This document shows positions 1 through 9,312 of a stretch of 64,000 nucleotides of DNA, piece by piece; positions within the stretch are counted from its first letter, which is position 1, and each line of letters starts with the position of its first letter. The stretch is from assembly GCA_035547915.1 (NCBI GenBank), contig DASZTS010000145.1:28528-92527 (forward strand), read 5' to 3'. The position numbers and the translations under genes are program-made. Below the pieces are notes generated by a model, which did not search any database, was not told the origin of the DNA, and worked only from the letters and a program-made list of their open reading frames with translations. Source of the DNA: DASSFG01 sp035547915. Its GTDB lineage: Bacteria; Planctomycetota; Planctomycetia; Pirellulales; JAICIG01.

Positions 1-171
1 GCCACGGCGAAGCCCGAGACGTTCAGCTACGACTCTTACAATCAATTTCAACAAGCCAGCAGCGACTGTCTTGGCGAGTTGAAAGCCCGGATCAAAGACT
101 ACCGTCCCAACGATTACATCCAGGCCAAGAAATTCATCGAGAGCCTCACTTACGCGGCTCAACACATGTAA
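1..171 (+). CDS. C-terminal end of unknown protein (partial)
   Basis: The first 171 bases read as one open frame ending in TAA at 169-171 and continue off the left edge. The 56 visible residues are polar and rich in Lys, Gln and Tyr (it begins ATAKPETFSY and ends SLTYAAQHM), with no recognisable motif. Codon usage matches the neighbours. It lies 17 bases upstream of the HEAT-repeat gene on the same strand, so the two are probably co-transcribed. I do not recognise the family. Confidence 0.6.
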   Translation, partial: ATAKPETFSYDSYNQFQQASSDCLGELKARIKDYRPNDYIQAKKFIESLTYAAQHM

Positions 172-188
172 GAAGTGAGGAAGCATCG

Positions 189-1856
189 ATGACGCAACAC
201 CCTATGAGAACGTTGATTACTGCTCTGATCTTGGCCCCTTTGCTATCGCCGGCGCTGGCTCGTGCGGCGGACGACGCGGCATCACTTGCCAAGAAACTGG
301 CTAGCACCAGCGCCGAAGAGCGTTCGGAAGCAGCCGAAGGGTTGGCAGACCTTGGTCCCAAGGCGAAATCGGCCGTGCCCAATCTGGTCAAGGCCCTGGC
401 AGACGATGATGCCGACGTGCGTGGCCATGCGGCGCATGCCTTGGGCCAGATCGGCGACAAGCGCGCGGCAGTGGTGGACGGATTGTTCGGGCTCGTAGGC
501 GATCGAGAATCGCTCGTGCGCCGTGCCGCCTTGCGAGCGCTGCGCAGTCTGCACCTGCCGCACGCGGTGATCATGCCCAAGATGGTGCAAACGCTCAAGA
601 AGGCCGAGCCGGCCGATGCGGCCGCGGCATTGGCAACCATCGCCGAGGGAGGCGCCGAGGCGGTGCCTTTCCTCATGGAGTGTCTGGATGACAAAGAGGC
701 TGCCTACTGGGCCTGCTTGGCACTCGCCGACATCGGTCCGGCGGCAAAGAAAGCCGTGCCGCATTTGGCCAAGCTCGAACAGAGCGAAGAACCTAGCGTG
801 CGATTGCAGGCGCTGGTGACCTTGGGCCAAATCGGTCCCGATGCCAAGTCGGCGGTGAACGTCATCGTGAAGGCGCTCGATAGCGACAAGGTCGACGGCG
901 TGCGCTACGCCGCAGCCTATGCCCTCGGGCAGATCGGCGCAAGCGATAAGCAGAGCCGAGCCGGATTGACAAAGGCGATGGAAGGCGACGACGCCTTTCT
1001 GCAAGTCGTCTCCGCATGGGCCCTGGCCCGCGTGGCCAAAGACGACACGCAGATACAAGATCAGGCCACCAAGGTGATCGTGGAAGGTCTGAAATCGGAG
1101 AAGGTTGACGTGCGTCGGGCCGCCGCCCGTGCTCTGGCGGAAGTCAATCCGCCGCCCGATGTGGTAGCTCCGGTGCTCATCAAGGCCGTCCAAGACGACG
1201 ACCAGTCGGTCATCAACAACGCTATCGACGCTCTGGCTTCGCTCGGGCCCAAAATCGTGCCGCGCCTTACGAACAATGGCCTGAAGAACAAGGACCTGCG
1301 GCTGTATGCCGTGCGGATCTTGGCACAGATCGGGCCGGAAGCCAAGGACGCGGCGCCCGCGCTGGCCGAAACGCTTGAGGACGCCGAAGGAGAATACCGC
1401 CGGGAAGCACAATTCGTGCTCGGCCTGTTCGGCGCGGACTCGGCTCCGGCCGTTCCCGAATTGATCAAGTCGCTCGGCAGCGACGACGAAGGCATACGCA
1501 AGAGCGCCATCTACGCACTCGGCAAGATCGGCCCGGCCGCCAAGGCAGCCTCGGACGATCTGCGAAAGTTGCTGGCCGATGACGACGAGTTCACCAGCTT
1601 TGCCGCGACTTGGGCATTGGTGCGGATCGATCCGACGGACTCGAAGCTCGCAAAGTCTGCTGTGCCGGCGCTCATCAAGGGCTTGTCGGACGAACGCCCG
1701 CTGGTGCGAGCGGAATCGGCGGCCACGCTGGGCGAGTTGGGATCGGCGGCCAAGTCGGCCTTGCCGGAGTTGAAGAAGGCGGCTGCCGACACCGATCCCA
1801 ATGTGAGCGCTGCGGCTAAGCATGCCGTGGAACGAGTCAGCGGCGGCAAGGGCTAG
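189..1856 (+). CDS. exported HEAT-repeat protein
   Basis: A protein of 555 aa. The N-terminus (MRTLITALILAPLLSPALARA before AD, starting at residue 6) is a Sec signal peptide, so the protein is predicted periplasmic or secreted. The rest is a run of about 12-13 helical HEAT/PBS-lyase-like repeats of 35-40 residues, each with a variant of D-D-x-x-V-R-x-A-A-A-x-A-L-G-x-I-G (for example VRGHAAHALGQIGD and VRYAAAYALGQIGA). Such alpha-solenoids bind other proteins; no catalytic residues are visible. The ATG at 189 has a GAGGA ribosome site 8 bases upstream, so it is preferred over the ATG at 204. The gene follows an unknown gene by 17 bases. The specific role is unknown. Confidence 0.85.
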   Translation: MTQHPMRTLITALILAPLLSPALARAADDAASLAKKLASTSAEERSEAAEGLADLGPKAKSAVPNLVKALADDDADVRGHAAHALGQIGDKRAAVVDGLFGLVGDRESLVRRAALRALRSLHLPHAVIMPKMVQTLKKAEPADAAAALATIAEGGAEAVPFLMECLDDKEAAYWACLALADIGPAAKKAVPHLAKLEQSEEPSVRLQALVTLGQIGPDAKSAVNVIVKALDSDKVDGVRYAAAYALGQIGASDKQSRAGLTKAMEGDDAFLQVVSAWALARVAKDDTQIQDQATKVIVEGLKSEKVDVRRAAARALAEVNPPPDVVAPVLIKAVQDDDQSVINNAIDALASLGPKIVPRLTNNGLKNKDLRLYAVRILAQIGPEAKDAAPALAETLEDAEGEYRREAQFVLGLFGADSAPAVPELIKSLGSDDEGIRKSAIYALGKIGPAAKAASDDLRKLLADDDEFTSFAATWALVRIDPTDSKLAKSAVPALIKGLSDERPLVRAESAATLGELGSAAKSALPELKKAAADTDPNVSAAAKHAVERVSGGKG

Positions 1857-2007
1857 TGGACGAAAGGCAGCCCACGATTCTGCCGGGCCGGCGAGGCTCT
1901 AGCAGTTTGGAGCAACTGGCAAAACCGGATCGAGCTCCAAAGAAGTCGGCGTTCACAGCCGATCGTTTGGCCACGGCGCTACGGCTTCCTAGCCCTGACA
2001 GACGTTT

Positions 2008-2367
2008 TTAGCTTTTGCCGCTTTCGATCATGGCGGAATGAATCAACCGGAGGGCACGCTCGGGTATGGGTGCCCAGGCGCGCAGTGCCTCGACGATCTC
2101 GAGTGCGCCGTAATTCACGAGCCGCAACGGCTCCACGTCGAGCGGTTCTTCCTCGGGGTGCGCCTTGTTCCATTCCAGCGTCGTCGCGATCCAGGTCGAC
2201 GCGTCGTTTGCCATTTGGCAGTAATGGGCGATCATTCGCCGTCGCAGCACAACCGGAAAGCGGAGCTTGCAACGCAGCGTACAAAAGATGCTGTCCGCGG
2301 AGATAATTCCCACCCTGCCGCAGATGGGCCGGCCACACTGTTCGCAGTGCCTGCCCTGGCGGTTCAT
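2008..2367 (-). CDS. small zinc-ribbon protein, last gene of the DUF1549/DUF1501 operon
   Basis: A protein of 119 aa. The first 33 residues hold C8-x2-C11 and C29-x3-C33 (plus C16), an arrangement fit to bind one zinc ion; the remainder is helical and basic/acidic with no known motif. The ATG overlaps the stop of the upstream PPC gene (ATGA at 2364-2367), so translation is coupled and it belongs to the same four-gene operon. It lacks a signal peptide although its three partners are exported, so it may act in the cytoplasm, possibly in regulation or assembly; that is inference. I do not recognise a named family. Confidence 0.65.
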   Translation of the reverse strand: MNRQGRHCEQCGRPICGRVGIISADSIFCTLRCKLRFPVVLRRRMIAHYCQMANDASTWIATTLEWNKAHPEEEPLDVEPLRLVNYGALEIVEALRAWAPIPERALRLIHSAMIESGKS

Positions 2368-4724
2368 GGGGTCACGGCACCGCTCACGAGATCGAGCGCC
2401 GTTTCGGCCACGACGGGCCGATCGTCGCGCTCGATGATAGCACGGATCTTCGCCGGCATATTCAACGGGCCGAATTCAGGACCGCAGCAAATCTTCAAAA
2501 CTCCCTCGTCGCCGTCGCCTGGCACGATCACCGGTTCGGCGGAGATTCCCCGCACGTGCGGCGGCAAGACCAGTTCGAGCTTGGCCGGCTGCCGTTGGGC
2601 AACACCGCGCGCGATCCGCACGCGAAGCTCCGCCTGAGTGTTTGGCAAGCAAGCCAAGGAAGTGCGGCTCGCCTGGACGCTCATTTCGCCGGGACCGACG
2701 AGTGCGACGATCTGCTCGTTCTGATTCTGCGACGTGAAACTGACTGTATGCTGACTGCCGTCGCTATCGACCACGACCCCCACGGCCATCACCACCGATC
2801 GGCTCGTGCGGCCCAGTTCCATCCAAGGAGGTAGAAACACCGGATAGTCACACTCCGAGGCACCGGCCGGCACCGTGACCAGCGGCCCTGTTACTCCCTG
2901 CAAGTGCCTCGCCTGGCGGTCTGCGAGTCGCACCGTCAGAGGCCCGTCGTAGGTAAAACGCCGCAGGCTGTAGTGCCGCTTCAGCGTGGTGCCGCGCGGA
3001 GCGAAGGCGAGGTCATACTGCCCCTGCACTTCGAAGGGCGTGGGCATCGACACCGCCAGGAGCACACTGTCGACGGGCGCTTCGCCCACTCGCGTGGGAA
3101 GCGTCGCCACATGCGCCACCTGGCGATCACCGATCGTGGCCAAGCCCCTCACGGTGAGACGCGTGGCTCCGATTTTCGAGCCCCCGGCGAACGGGATTTC
3201 GACCTGCGATTGATTCGCGGCGATCTGTACCGATTGTGTCGTCACACCGACCGGCAATCCTTCGACCGCCAGATCGATCGCACCGCCGAAGTTCCCCGTT
3301 CGCTCCGCCGTGACACGCACTTTGGCTTGTCCCCCGCGATAGAGGGTCACCGCGTCGCTGGACAACGTTAGTCGGAAATCGCCTTCGCCGGGCGGCGCGA
3401 TGCGCAATCGGTATGCAAATGCGGGACCACCCCGCGACGCAAACCGATCGGTGAGGCACACAAAATAACATCCGTCCTCCGGGGCCGTGAATCGAACCCG
3501 TACATCGCTCCGGCTCGCGGGTGACTCCTCGCCCCGTGCCAATTCTTTGCCATCCGCGCCTTCGACGACGAGTATCGCGGCGAGCGGCGAACCGAGACGA
3601 GCCGCACTGACGGTCAGATCGAACGCCTCACCACGCCGGGCCTGAAACGCCCACACGTCACGGTCGCCCGCCGCGGCAATTCGGCCGTTGCACATCGCGG
3701 GCGGAGAGACGGTGGTGGCCTCGCGGGTCGCGCCGTTCGGTTCGACCTCGAGCGATTCGGGGAGATCGTCGGTTTCCAACCCAATGGGGTTCGACAACCC
3801 GCCGACCAGCGGCAGCCGTGCCACGTGCCATTCCTCGGCATCGGTCGGAATCGCCATCTCGACCGGCGCGGCGGGTAGCGCCTGGCCCACAACTTCCAAC
3901 TGGACGGTACTGCCGCGCCGGCCTCCCAAGGGAAAGACCCGCTCGACGAATGGCCCGCTGGTCAACGTCAGCCGATAGACGTAGTGCTGCAAGCCGCCGA
4001 AATTGACGTCGTGGATTCGCAAGCGGTAGTTGCCATCGGCCGGGATTACGGCGTGCAAGCATGGATCACCTTCGAGCGATCCGACGTCTTCGGCCAGCGG
4101 GCGGCCGGCCGCATTGTAGAGCACGAGTCGTGCCTCCAGCGGCAAGCCGAGTCGGGCGGACATCACTTCGGCGCGAATCGTTTCGCCCTGCTTCGCAGTG
4201 AACGTCCAGTCGTCGACGTCCTCGCGCGGAAAGATCCGACCGTTTATGGTCACCGGCAGGCTGACCGCGACGGGCACGGGTGCACCGTCGATTTCTTCTT
4301 CGATCATCTCCGGTAGCTCACCGACCACAAACTTCATGCTCGGCGTGGCACCCTGCGACGTTGCCACGCGCCAAGCGCGGACTCCAAGTGAGGCGTCGAC
4401 AGCGATATCGACGTGCCCTGCGTAGTCCTTGGGGTAGTCTTCCTTCTGCTGACTGGCAGCCAACGGTAACAGCGGGCCTTCGAACCAGACCGTGTTCGTT
4501 GGCGCGATGCGGGCCACCGGGACAACCCCCGGCCCGAGCATCTCGAAGTCGGCGCCCTCGTGCAGGTACAAACCTCCCACACGGAACTCGACGTGCGTTC
4601 CACGCTGACCGCCGGCCGGAAAGATGTATGAGATCGCCGGCTCATCGGCCAGGCCCACGGTCCACGGCACGATGCCAAGAGACAGGAGGGCGGCAGCCGC
4701 AGAGATGAGATTGGCCGGTCTCAT
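2364..4724 (-). CDS. exported PPC-domain (pre-peptidase C-terminal) protein
   Basis: A protein of 786 aa with a signal peptide (MRPANLISAAAALLSLG..., cleavage near residue 26). An Ig/TIG-like segment follows (YIFPAGGQRGTHVEF, about 32-46). Two PPC-type beta domains follow at about 155-265 and 340-445, each with the pattern N-G-R-I-x(5-8)-D-x-D-x-W-x-F-x-A (DVDDWTFTAKQGE; DRDVWAFQARRGE). The C-terminal half is beta-rich. No protease domain is present, so PPC here is a binding or adhesion module. It starts with ATG inside the stop of the DUF1501 gene (ATGA overlap) and overlaps the next gene the same way. In planctomycetes such proteins accompany DUF1501 and DUF1549/1553 partners; their biochemical role is not established. 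Confidence 0.85.
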   Translation of the reverse strand: MRPANLISAAAALLSLGIVPWTVGLADEPAISYIFPAGGQRGTHVEFRVGGLYLHEGADFEMLGPGVVPVARIAPTNTVWFEGPLLPLAASQQKEDYPKDYAGHVDIAVDASLGVRAWRVATSQGATPSMKFVVGELPEMIEEEIDGAPVPVAVSLPVTINGRIFPREDVDDWTFTAKQGETIRAEVMSARLGLPLEARLVLYNAAGRPLAEDVGSLEGDPCLHAVIPADGNYRLRIHDVNFGGLQHYVYRLTLTSGPFVERVFPLGGRRGSTVQLEVVGQALPAAPVEMAIPTDAEEWHVARLPLVGGLSNPIGLETDDLPESLEVEPNGATREATTVSPPAMCNGRIAAAGDRDVWAFQARRGEAFDLTVSAARLGSPLAAILVVEGADGKELARGEESPASRSDVRVRFTAPEDGCYFVCLTDRFASRGGPAFAYRLRIAPPGEGDFRLTLSSDAVTLYRGGQAKVRVTAERTGNFGGAIDLAVEGLPVGVTTQSVQIAANQSQVEIPFAGGSKIGATRLTVRGLATIGDRQVAHVATLPTRVGEAPVDSVLLAVSMPTPFEVQGQYDLAFAPRGTTLKRHYSLRRFTYDGPLTVRLADRQARHLQGVTGPLVTVPAGASECDYPVFLPPWMELGRTSRSVVMAVGVVVDSDGSQHTVSFTSQNQNEQIVALVGPGEMSVQASRTSLACLPNTQAELRVRIARGVAQRQPAKLELVLPPHVRGISAEPVIVPGDGDEGVLKICCGPEFGPLNMPAKIRAIIERDDRPVVAETALDLVSGAVTP

Positions 4725-6049
4725 AACAACTCGCGGATCAGACGCCCCTGATTGGCCACCTTCACCGGCCTGCCCTCCGGCGTGTGGAATTCGTCGTCAG
4801 GATCAATGCCCAACAAATGATACATCGTCGCGGCGAGGTCTTCCGGACCATACGGATTGTCGGCCGGCTTCTCCGCCCGCGCGTCCGATCGGCCGACGAC
4901 GACACCTCCGCGCAATCCGCCGCCTCCGAGCGCTACGGTGAATGAAGGCCCCCAGTGATCGCGTCCCGCATTTCGATTGATCCGCGGCGTACGGCCGAAC
5001 TCGCCTGTGACGACGACAAGCGTCGTCTCCAACAGTCCATGTTCTGCCAGGTCTGCGAACAGGGCCGACAAGGCACTGTCGAGATACGGCAACAACTCTT
5101 TCTTGAGCATGGCAAAGTTGTTGTCGTGCGTGTCCCAGTTGGTGTGTTCGACGGTGACGCAACGCACGCCCGCTTGGACGAGTCGTCGGGCCATCAAGCA
5201 CGATTGACCCAACGTATGACGCCCATAGGCGTCACGCACGGCGTCCGGCTCGGCATGGATGTCGAACGCCCTCTTCGCTTCGGGTGACGTCATCAACGCA
5301 AAGGCCCGTCGCCGAAAGGCCTCTGTGGTGGCGGCTCGCTGGTTGGCCTCGGCCTCGGCCGAACGCTGATAACGGTCGACGTGGGCGAGAAGGTCGCGCC
5401 GGCTGCCGAGGCGGCGACTATCGAGCGTGAGCGGCGGCAGCAGGTCGGGCACTTCGAATCCGGGCGCCGCTGGATCGGCCTCGATGACGAACGGCTCGGC
5501 CGCCGGACCGAGGTATGCGGCGCCGCCGCTTTCGTGCATCCGCGGCACGCACACATAGGCCGGCACGCCGCCTCGTGGACCGAGCGAGCGGGCCACGATC
5601 GCGCCGTGCGACGGGCGCTGGTTGTTCGGCCGCATCGTCGGGTTGAAGCCGGCTACCGGATGATAGCCGGTGAGCATGTAATGATCGGCTTCGCCGTGAT
5701 TCGAGTTGCGGTGCCCGAACGAGCGAATCAGCGAAAACTTGTCGAGTTGCCGCGCGAGACGCGGCAAGTGTTCGCCCACCAGGATGCCCGGCACATTCGT
5801 GGAAATCGGATTGAATTCACCACGAAATTCGGCCGGCGCGTCGGGCTTCAGATCGAAGGTGTCGATCGTGCTCAAGCCGCCCTTCAAATACACGATCAGC
5901 AGCGAAACCCCGTCGCGGTCGCGCCGTTGCTCATCGGCACGTAGCATCGAGGGGAGCGTAACGCCGGTGCCGAACAACCCCGCGCAGCCGATGCGCAGCA
6001 GGTCGCGGCGAGGGAGACCGTCGCAGTAGCCGAGGGATCGCGCGGACAT
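4721..6049 (-). CDS. DUF1501 family protein, Tat-exported (sulfatase-like fold)
   Basis: A protein of 442 aa. The N-terminus carries a twin-arginine signal (LPRRDLLRIGCAGLFGTG, about residues 12-29), implying folding and possibly cofactor loading before export. The body matches DUF1501, a family related to alkaline phosphatase/sulfatase hydrolases: VYLKGGLSTIDTFDLKPDAP near the start, HRNSNHGEADHYMLTG, and GEFGRTPRINRNAGRDHWG near residue 345. The ATG at 6049 is chosen because AAAAGGG lies 7 bases upstream; an upstream TTG at 6079, overlapping the previous stop, is possible but has no such site. It always travels with DUF1549/1553 proteins in planctomycetes. The substrate is unknown. Confidence 0.9.
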   Translation of the reverse strand: MSARSLGYCDGLPRRDLLRIGCAGLFGTGVTLPSMLRADEQRRDRDGVSLLIVYLKGGLSTIDTFDLKPDAPAEFRGEFNPISTNVPGILVGEHLPRLARQLDKFSLIRSFGHRNSNHGEADHYMLTGYHPVAGFNPTMRPNNQRPSHGAIVARSLGPRGGVPAYVCVPRMHESGGAAYLGPAAEPFVIEADPAAPGFEVPDLLPPLTLDSRRLGSRRDLLAHVDRYQRSAEAEANQRAATTEAFRRRAFALMTSPEAKRAFDIHAEPDAVRDAYGRHTLGQSCLMARRLVQAGVRCVTVEHTNWDTHDNNFAMLKKELLPYLDSALSALFADLAEHGLLETTLVVVTGEFGRTPRINRNAGRDHWGPSFTVALGGGGLRGGVVVGRSDARAEKPADNPYGPEDLAATMYHLLGIDPDDEFHTPEGRPVKVANQGRLIRELL

Positions 6050-6075
6050 CGGGCACCCTTTTCGTACGTCACTCG

Positions 6076-8514
6076 TCAATGATTAAACACGAATTCCAAC
6101 GAATTCAACATGCTCCAAGCCAGATCCTCGGCAGCTTGGCGGCGGTCGCTCGCACCCACCACGTGCTCAATGCCGAGTTGGCGCTCCTCCGGCTCCGGAA
6201 AGCGGCTGAAAAAGGTCAGATAGAGCTCGTCGACCAATTCACTGGCGTCGGCATTTTGGGCTACCAAACGTTTGATGCGTCCCGATTCATGGGCGAGTTT
6301 CTCCTCGATCCGCGGCGAATTGAGGAAATGCAGCACCTGGGCCACGCTCGCCTCGGTGTTGCGTTCGCACTCGCACGGTGTCTGCCGCACCGGACGGCCG
6401 AACAGTTTTAGAAAGTAATGCGAGACGCCGCTGTCCCAGAGTTGCACCGCGCGATACCCCTCGGGCACTCCCGCGAATTTCTCGTCGACACCCGTGGTCT
6501 GACAGACTGCATCGAGCAGCACTTCTGCCGAGAGCGGCTTGAGCAGAGCGCGAGAATAGTTTTGCTCATCCCGCTCGTTGGTTTCATTCGGCCGACTGGA
6601 GAGTTGATAGACGCGCGACGCGGTAATGGCGCGGATCAGTGCTCGCAGGTCGAACTGGTGATCGGCCAAGTGCTGGGCCAAAGCGTCCAGCAGTTCGGGG
6701 TTGCTGGGCGGATTGGTGGCCCGCATGTCGTCCACCGGTTCGACCAGCCCCCGGCCCAGGAAGTGCGCCCACACGCGGTTGGCCAGATTGCGGGCGAACC
6801 ACGGATTCTCCGGCGACGTGAGCCAGGCCGCCAGCGTGCCCCGCCGGTCGCCCGTTGATGGTTCGGTGGTCGGCGCACCGAGTGGGTGGGCCTCTACGAT
6901 CTCTCCCGTGCGCGGATGCTTGGTCTCGGCCGCAGCCGCGGCGATGAGCATTTCGCCGTGCGCGGACGGCCGCCGCGAAAGCGGCGCAAAGAAATCGACC
7001 ATGCCATAGTAGTCGGACTGACTCCAGCGATCGTAGGGGTGATGGTGGCACTCGGCACAGGAGATGCGCACGCCCAAGAACACCTGCGACAGGGTGCTCG
7101 CCATATCGCCCGGCTTCTGCACCACCTTATAAAAATTGCCGGGCGGCGATTCGGCGAGCGGTCCTTCCGCGGTCAGCAATTCTCTGGCGAACCGATCAAG
7201 CGGTTTGTTCGCCGCCAGGCTCTCGCGAATCCAACGATAATACGAGTACGCACCTTTGTGGCCCAGCGCGATCCGATCGACTCGCAACAGGTCGGACCAC
7301 TTCAGCGCCCAAAAATCGGCAAACTCAGGGCGAACGAGCAACTCTTCGACGAGCCGCTGGCGATGGTCGTCGCGGGTGTCGGCCAAGAAGCGTCTCGCTT
7401 CCTCGGCCGTCGGCAGCGTGCCGATCGTGTCGAGATAGACCCGTCTCAAGAAAGTCGCGTCGTCGGCAGGCGACGAGGGAGCGAGGTTGAGCTTCTCCAG
7501 CTTGGCCGCCACATGACGGTCGATGAAGCTGGATTCGACGACCTGCTCGATTTTCACCCTCGGTCCGGGGCGTGGAATGAGAGCCTGAAAGAGATCGACT
7601 TGGCCCATGAATCCGGCCATGACGGCCACCTGGCCGGGCGTTTCGGCCGCAGTGACTAGGCCCGACTCGTCAACGGTCGCCAAGGACTCGTTGTTGGACT
7701 GGAAGCGGGCCAGGCTCGTCACGTCGACCTCGCGGCCATCGCTGTAGCGAGCCAGCACGCGAAGCTGCTGAGTGGCCCGAAAATCGAGCAACCGTTCGCG
7801 GGGAGCGAGCGCGATGCCGATGACGTACGGATCGGCGGCATCGCCAAATCGTAACCCGTCGGCGATCCACTCGCGGATGATGCGGTATTCGCGCGAGAGC
7901 GGGTCGATGCGGATCCCACCACCGTGGGGAGCTCGGCCCGATGCTTTGCGCAAGAGCAGGCTTTGATCGGCGGCGGCGGGAAACACTCTGCGGCCGCGAT
8001 CTTCCATGGCGAGCGCCCGGTAGTCGGCCGCCGGATCGAAACCGAACACGGAGAGCTTGAAGCCGTTCTGCCCCTCGGCCTTACCATGACAGCCGGATGA
8101 ATTACATCCGAACCGATTCAGCAGCGGCACGATATCGCCGGCAAAATTGTACTGAATGGGCCGGCCGGTACCGGACACAGTACAGTGCACAACCGCGGTT
8201 TGCCCGCAGGCGGTAATTTCAATATCCGCCGCGCCGTCATTACGGGCGAAAAGAACTCCCTCCGGCGATACTTCGACGACCGTGGGCGACGATGATCGGT
8301 AACGCGACTCCCGCGTGAGATCGATGGTTCGGCCGTCGGCCCGCTGACCGTCGACCAACACGTTAAACCGGGCATCCCGACCCGACAGCGTAACTTGGGA
8401 AGGTTCGACCGCGAGCCGCAGAGCGTCGGATTGCTCTAAGTCATTGCTGGCATTGGCGATGGCAACTACTGCCAACCAAGTCAGACAGCCGGCGTTAAGG
8501 CGGGCGAGCAGCAC
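6076..8514 (-). CDS. DUF1549/DUF1553 planctomycete cytochrome-like protein with Big_2 domain
   Basis: A protein of 812 aa from a GTG start with GGAG six bases upstream. It has a signal peptide (about 1-22), then an Ig-like Big_2 domain (about 30-115). A planctomycete cytochrome-type segment has the unusual spacing C-x4-C-H (CNSSGCHGKAEGQNGFKLS, about residue 136). DUF1549 spans about 325-545 and includes a CxxCH site (CAECHHHPYDRW, about residue 482). DUF1553 (about 560-800) includes NRVWAHFLGRGLVEPVDD. The CxxCH sites could bind c-type heme, which would make this a secreted redox protein; no activity is established for the family. It is the first gene of the operon that continues to 2008. 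Confidence 0.9.
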   Translation of the reverse strand: MLLARLNAGCLTWLAVVAIANASNDLEQSDALRLAVEPSQVTLSGRDARFNVLVDGQRADGRTIDLTRESRYRSSSPTVVEVSPEGVLFARNDGAADIEITACGQTAVVHCTVSGTGRPIQYNFAGDIVPLLNRFGCNSSGCHGKAEGQNGFKLSVFGFDPAADYRALAMEDRGRRVFPAAADQSLLLRKASGRAPHGGGIRIDPLSREYRIIREWIADGLRFGDAADPYVIGIALAPRERLLDFRATQQLRVLARYSDGREVDVTSLARFQSNNESLATVDESGLVTAAETPGQVAVMAGFMGQVDLFQALIPRPGPRVKIEQVVESSFIDRHVAAKLEKLNLAPSSPADDATFLRRVYLDTIGTLPTAEEARRFLADTRDDHRQRLVEELLVRPEFADFWALKWSDLLRVDRIALGHKGAYSYYRWIRESLAANKPLDRFARELLTAEGPLAESPPGNFYKVVQKPGDMASTLSQVFLGVRISCAECHHHPYDRWSQSDYYGMVDFFAPLSRRPSAHGEMLIAAAAAETKHPRTGEIVEAHPLGAPTTEPSTGDRRGTLAAWLTSPENPWFARNLANRVWAHFLGRGLVEPVDDMRATNPPSNPELLDALAQHLADHQFDLRALIRAITASRVYQLSSRPNETNERDEQNYSRALLKPLSAEVLLDAVCQTTGVDEKFAGVPEGYRAVQLWDSGVSHYFLKLFGRPVRQTPCECERNTEASVAQVLHFLNSPRIEEKLAHESGRIKRLVAQNADASELVDELYLTFFSRFPEPEERQLGIEHVVGASDRRQAAEDLAWSMLNSLEFVFNH

Positions 8515-8707
8515 GGATCACTCCGGGCATGGCGGGATTTCAGGGCGACCAACAACCCCTGTGTCAGCCGCTCTTAGGCGGTTTCAAGGTATAAATATAA
8601 ACAGTCGTCGATAGGTTCGCCAACGCCTCTGGATGCCCTGGAGGAGTCGTCTGGAGTTTATGGGGTGGCGCGTTAGAATAGTGGCCCGAATGACAAAGGA
8701 CTTTCCT

Positions 8708-8938
8708 ATGCAACCCAACGCACTCGTTGAAGTTTGGCAAGCGGACGATGAGGGGATCGGGCAGATCCAATTCGGCTGCGACAGCAACCAGTGGCAATGC
8801 CACGCCTGGATGTTCGCGCCGGCGAACTCCGAAGCGACCCTCGAGCGAATCGCGGCGGAGATTTCGCAGCAGCTCGCCGCAGGACGCGAAGAGGGCAATG
8901 TGGGCGCCTTCACCTGGCAACACGTGCTCTCGGCTTGA
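8708..8938 (+). CDS. small conserved-looking protein of unknown function
   Basis: A protein of 76 aa starting MQPNALVEVWQADDEGIG. The ATG at 8708 is preceded by AAAGGA with a 7-base spacer, which favours it over the in-frame ATG at 8690. The sequence predicts two short beta strands followed by a helix (ATLERIAAEISQQLAAG) and a final strand; there are no cysteine pairs, signal peptide or membrane segment. It is divergent from the DUF1549 operon and stands alone. I do not recognise the family. Confidence 0.55.
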   Translation: MQPNALVEVWQADDEGIGQIQFGCDSNQWQCHAWMFAPANSEATLERIAAEISQQLAAGREEGNVGAFTWQHVLSA

Positions 8939-9312
8939 TCCCACAAACGTCGTGCACGACTTGAAACCTTCGGGGCTACTGCTGGCGTGCGCGACGGCCA
9001 GCATCGGGTAACTCTCGGTTTCTCGGACGAACTCTTTCGTCTGACGAGCAGCCGGCCCGAGGATTCCGCGAACGCGTGATTGCGGGTTCGTTCCGAACAC
9101 CGGCACTGTTCCGTCACCGCTGCGCCAGGTTCGCAGAATCTCCGCCGCGATGCCGTGCGCACCGGATGCAGCAGTCGGCGGGGCCTGCTATTATGGAACC
9201 GAAGCTTGCTAACCTTGCATTTAGAATCTACCTGGGATTTGCCTGGTCTGCGGGACCGTTGAGGTCGCAAAACCGGTTTGCGGATAGGCGCTGAGCACGA
9301 CACACACGCGAT
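8939..9312. other. 374-base spacer upstream of the DUF3467 gene
   Basis: No credible open frame or RNA gene is seen. The only structured site is the near-palindrome at 9266-9282. The remainder looks like ordinary spacer with lower GC in the last 130 bases, consistent with a promoter region. Confidence 0.4.
9266..9282. promoter_or_regulatory. near-perfect palindrome, possible operator
   Basis: CGCAAAACCGGTTTGCG reads almost the same on both strands (one extra A), 31 bases before the DUF3467 start codon. This is the size and place of a dimeric repressor site; no regulator is identified. Confidence 0.3.

Noticed and set aside
282..1823. 513-codon antisense frame under the HEAT-repeat gene
   Set aside because: High-GC shadow: Arg/His/Gly-rich with no ribosome site; the plus-strand frame has the HEAT pattern and signal peptide.
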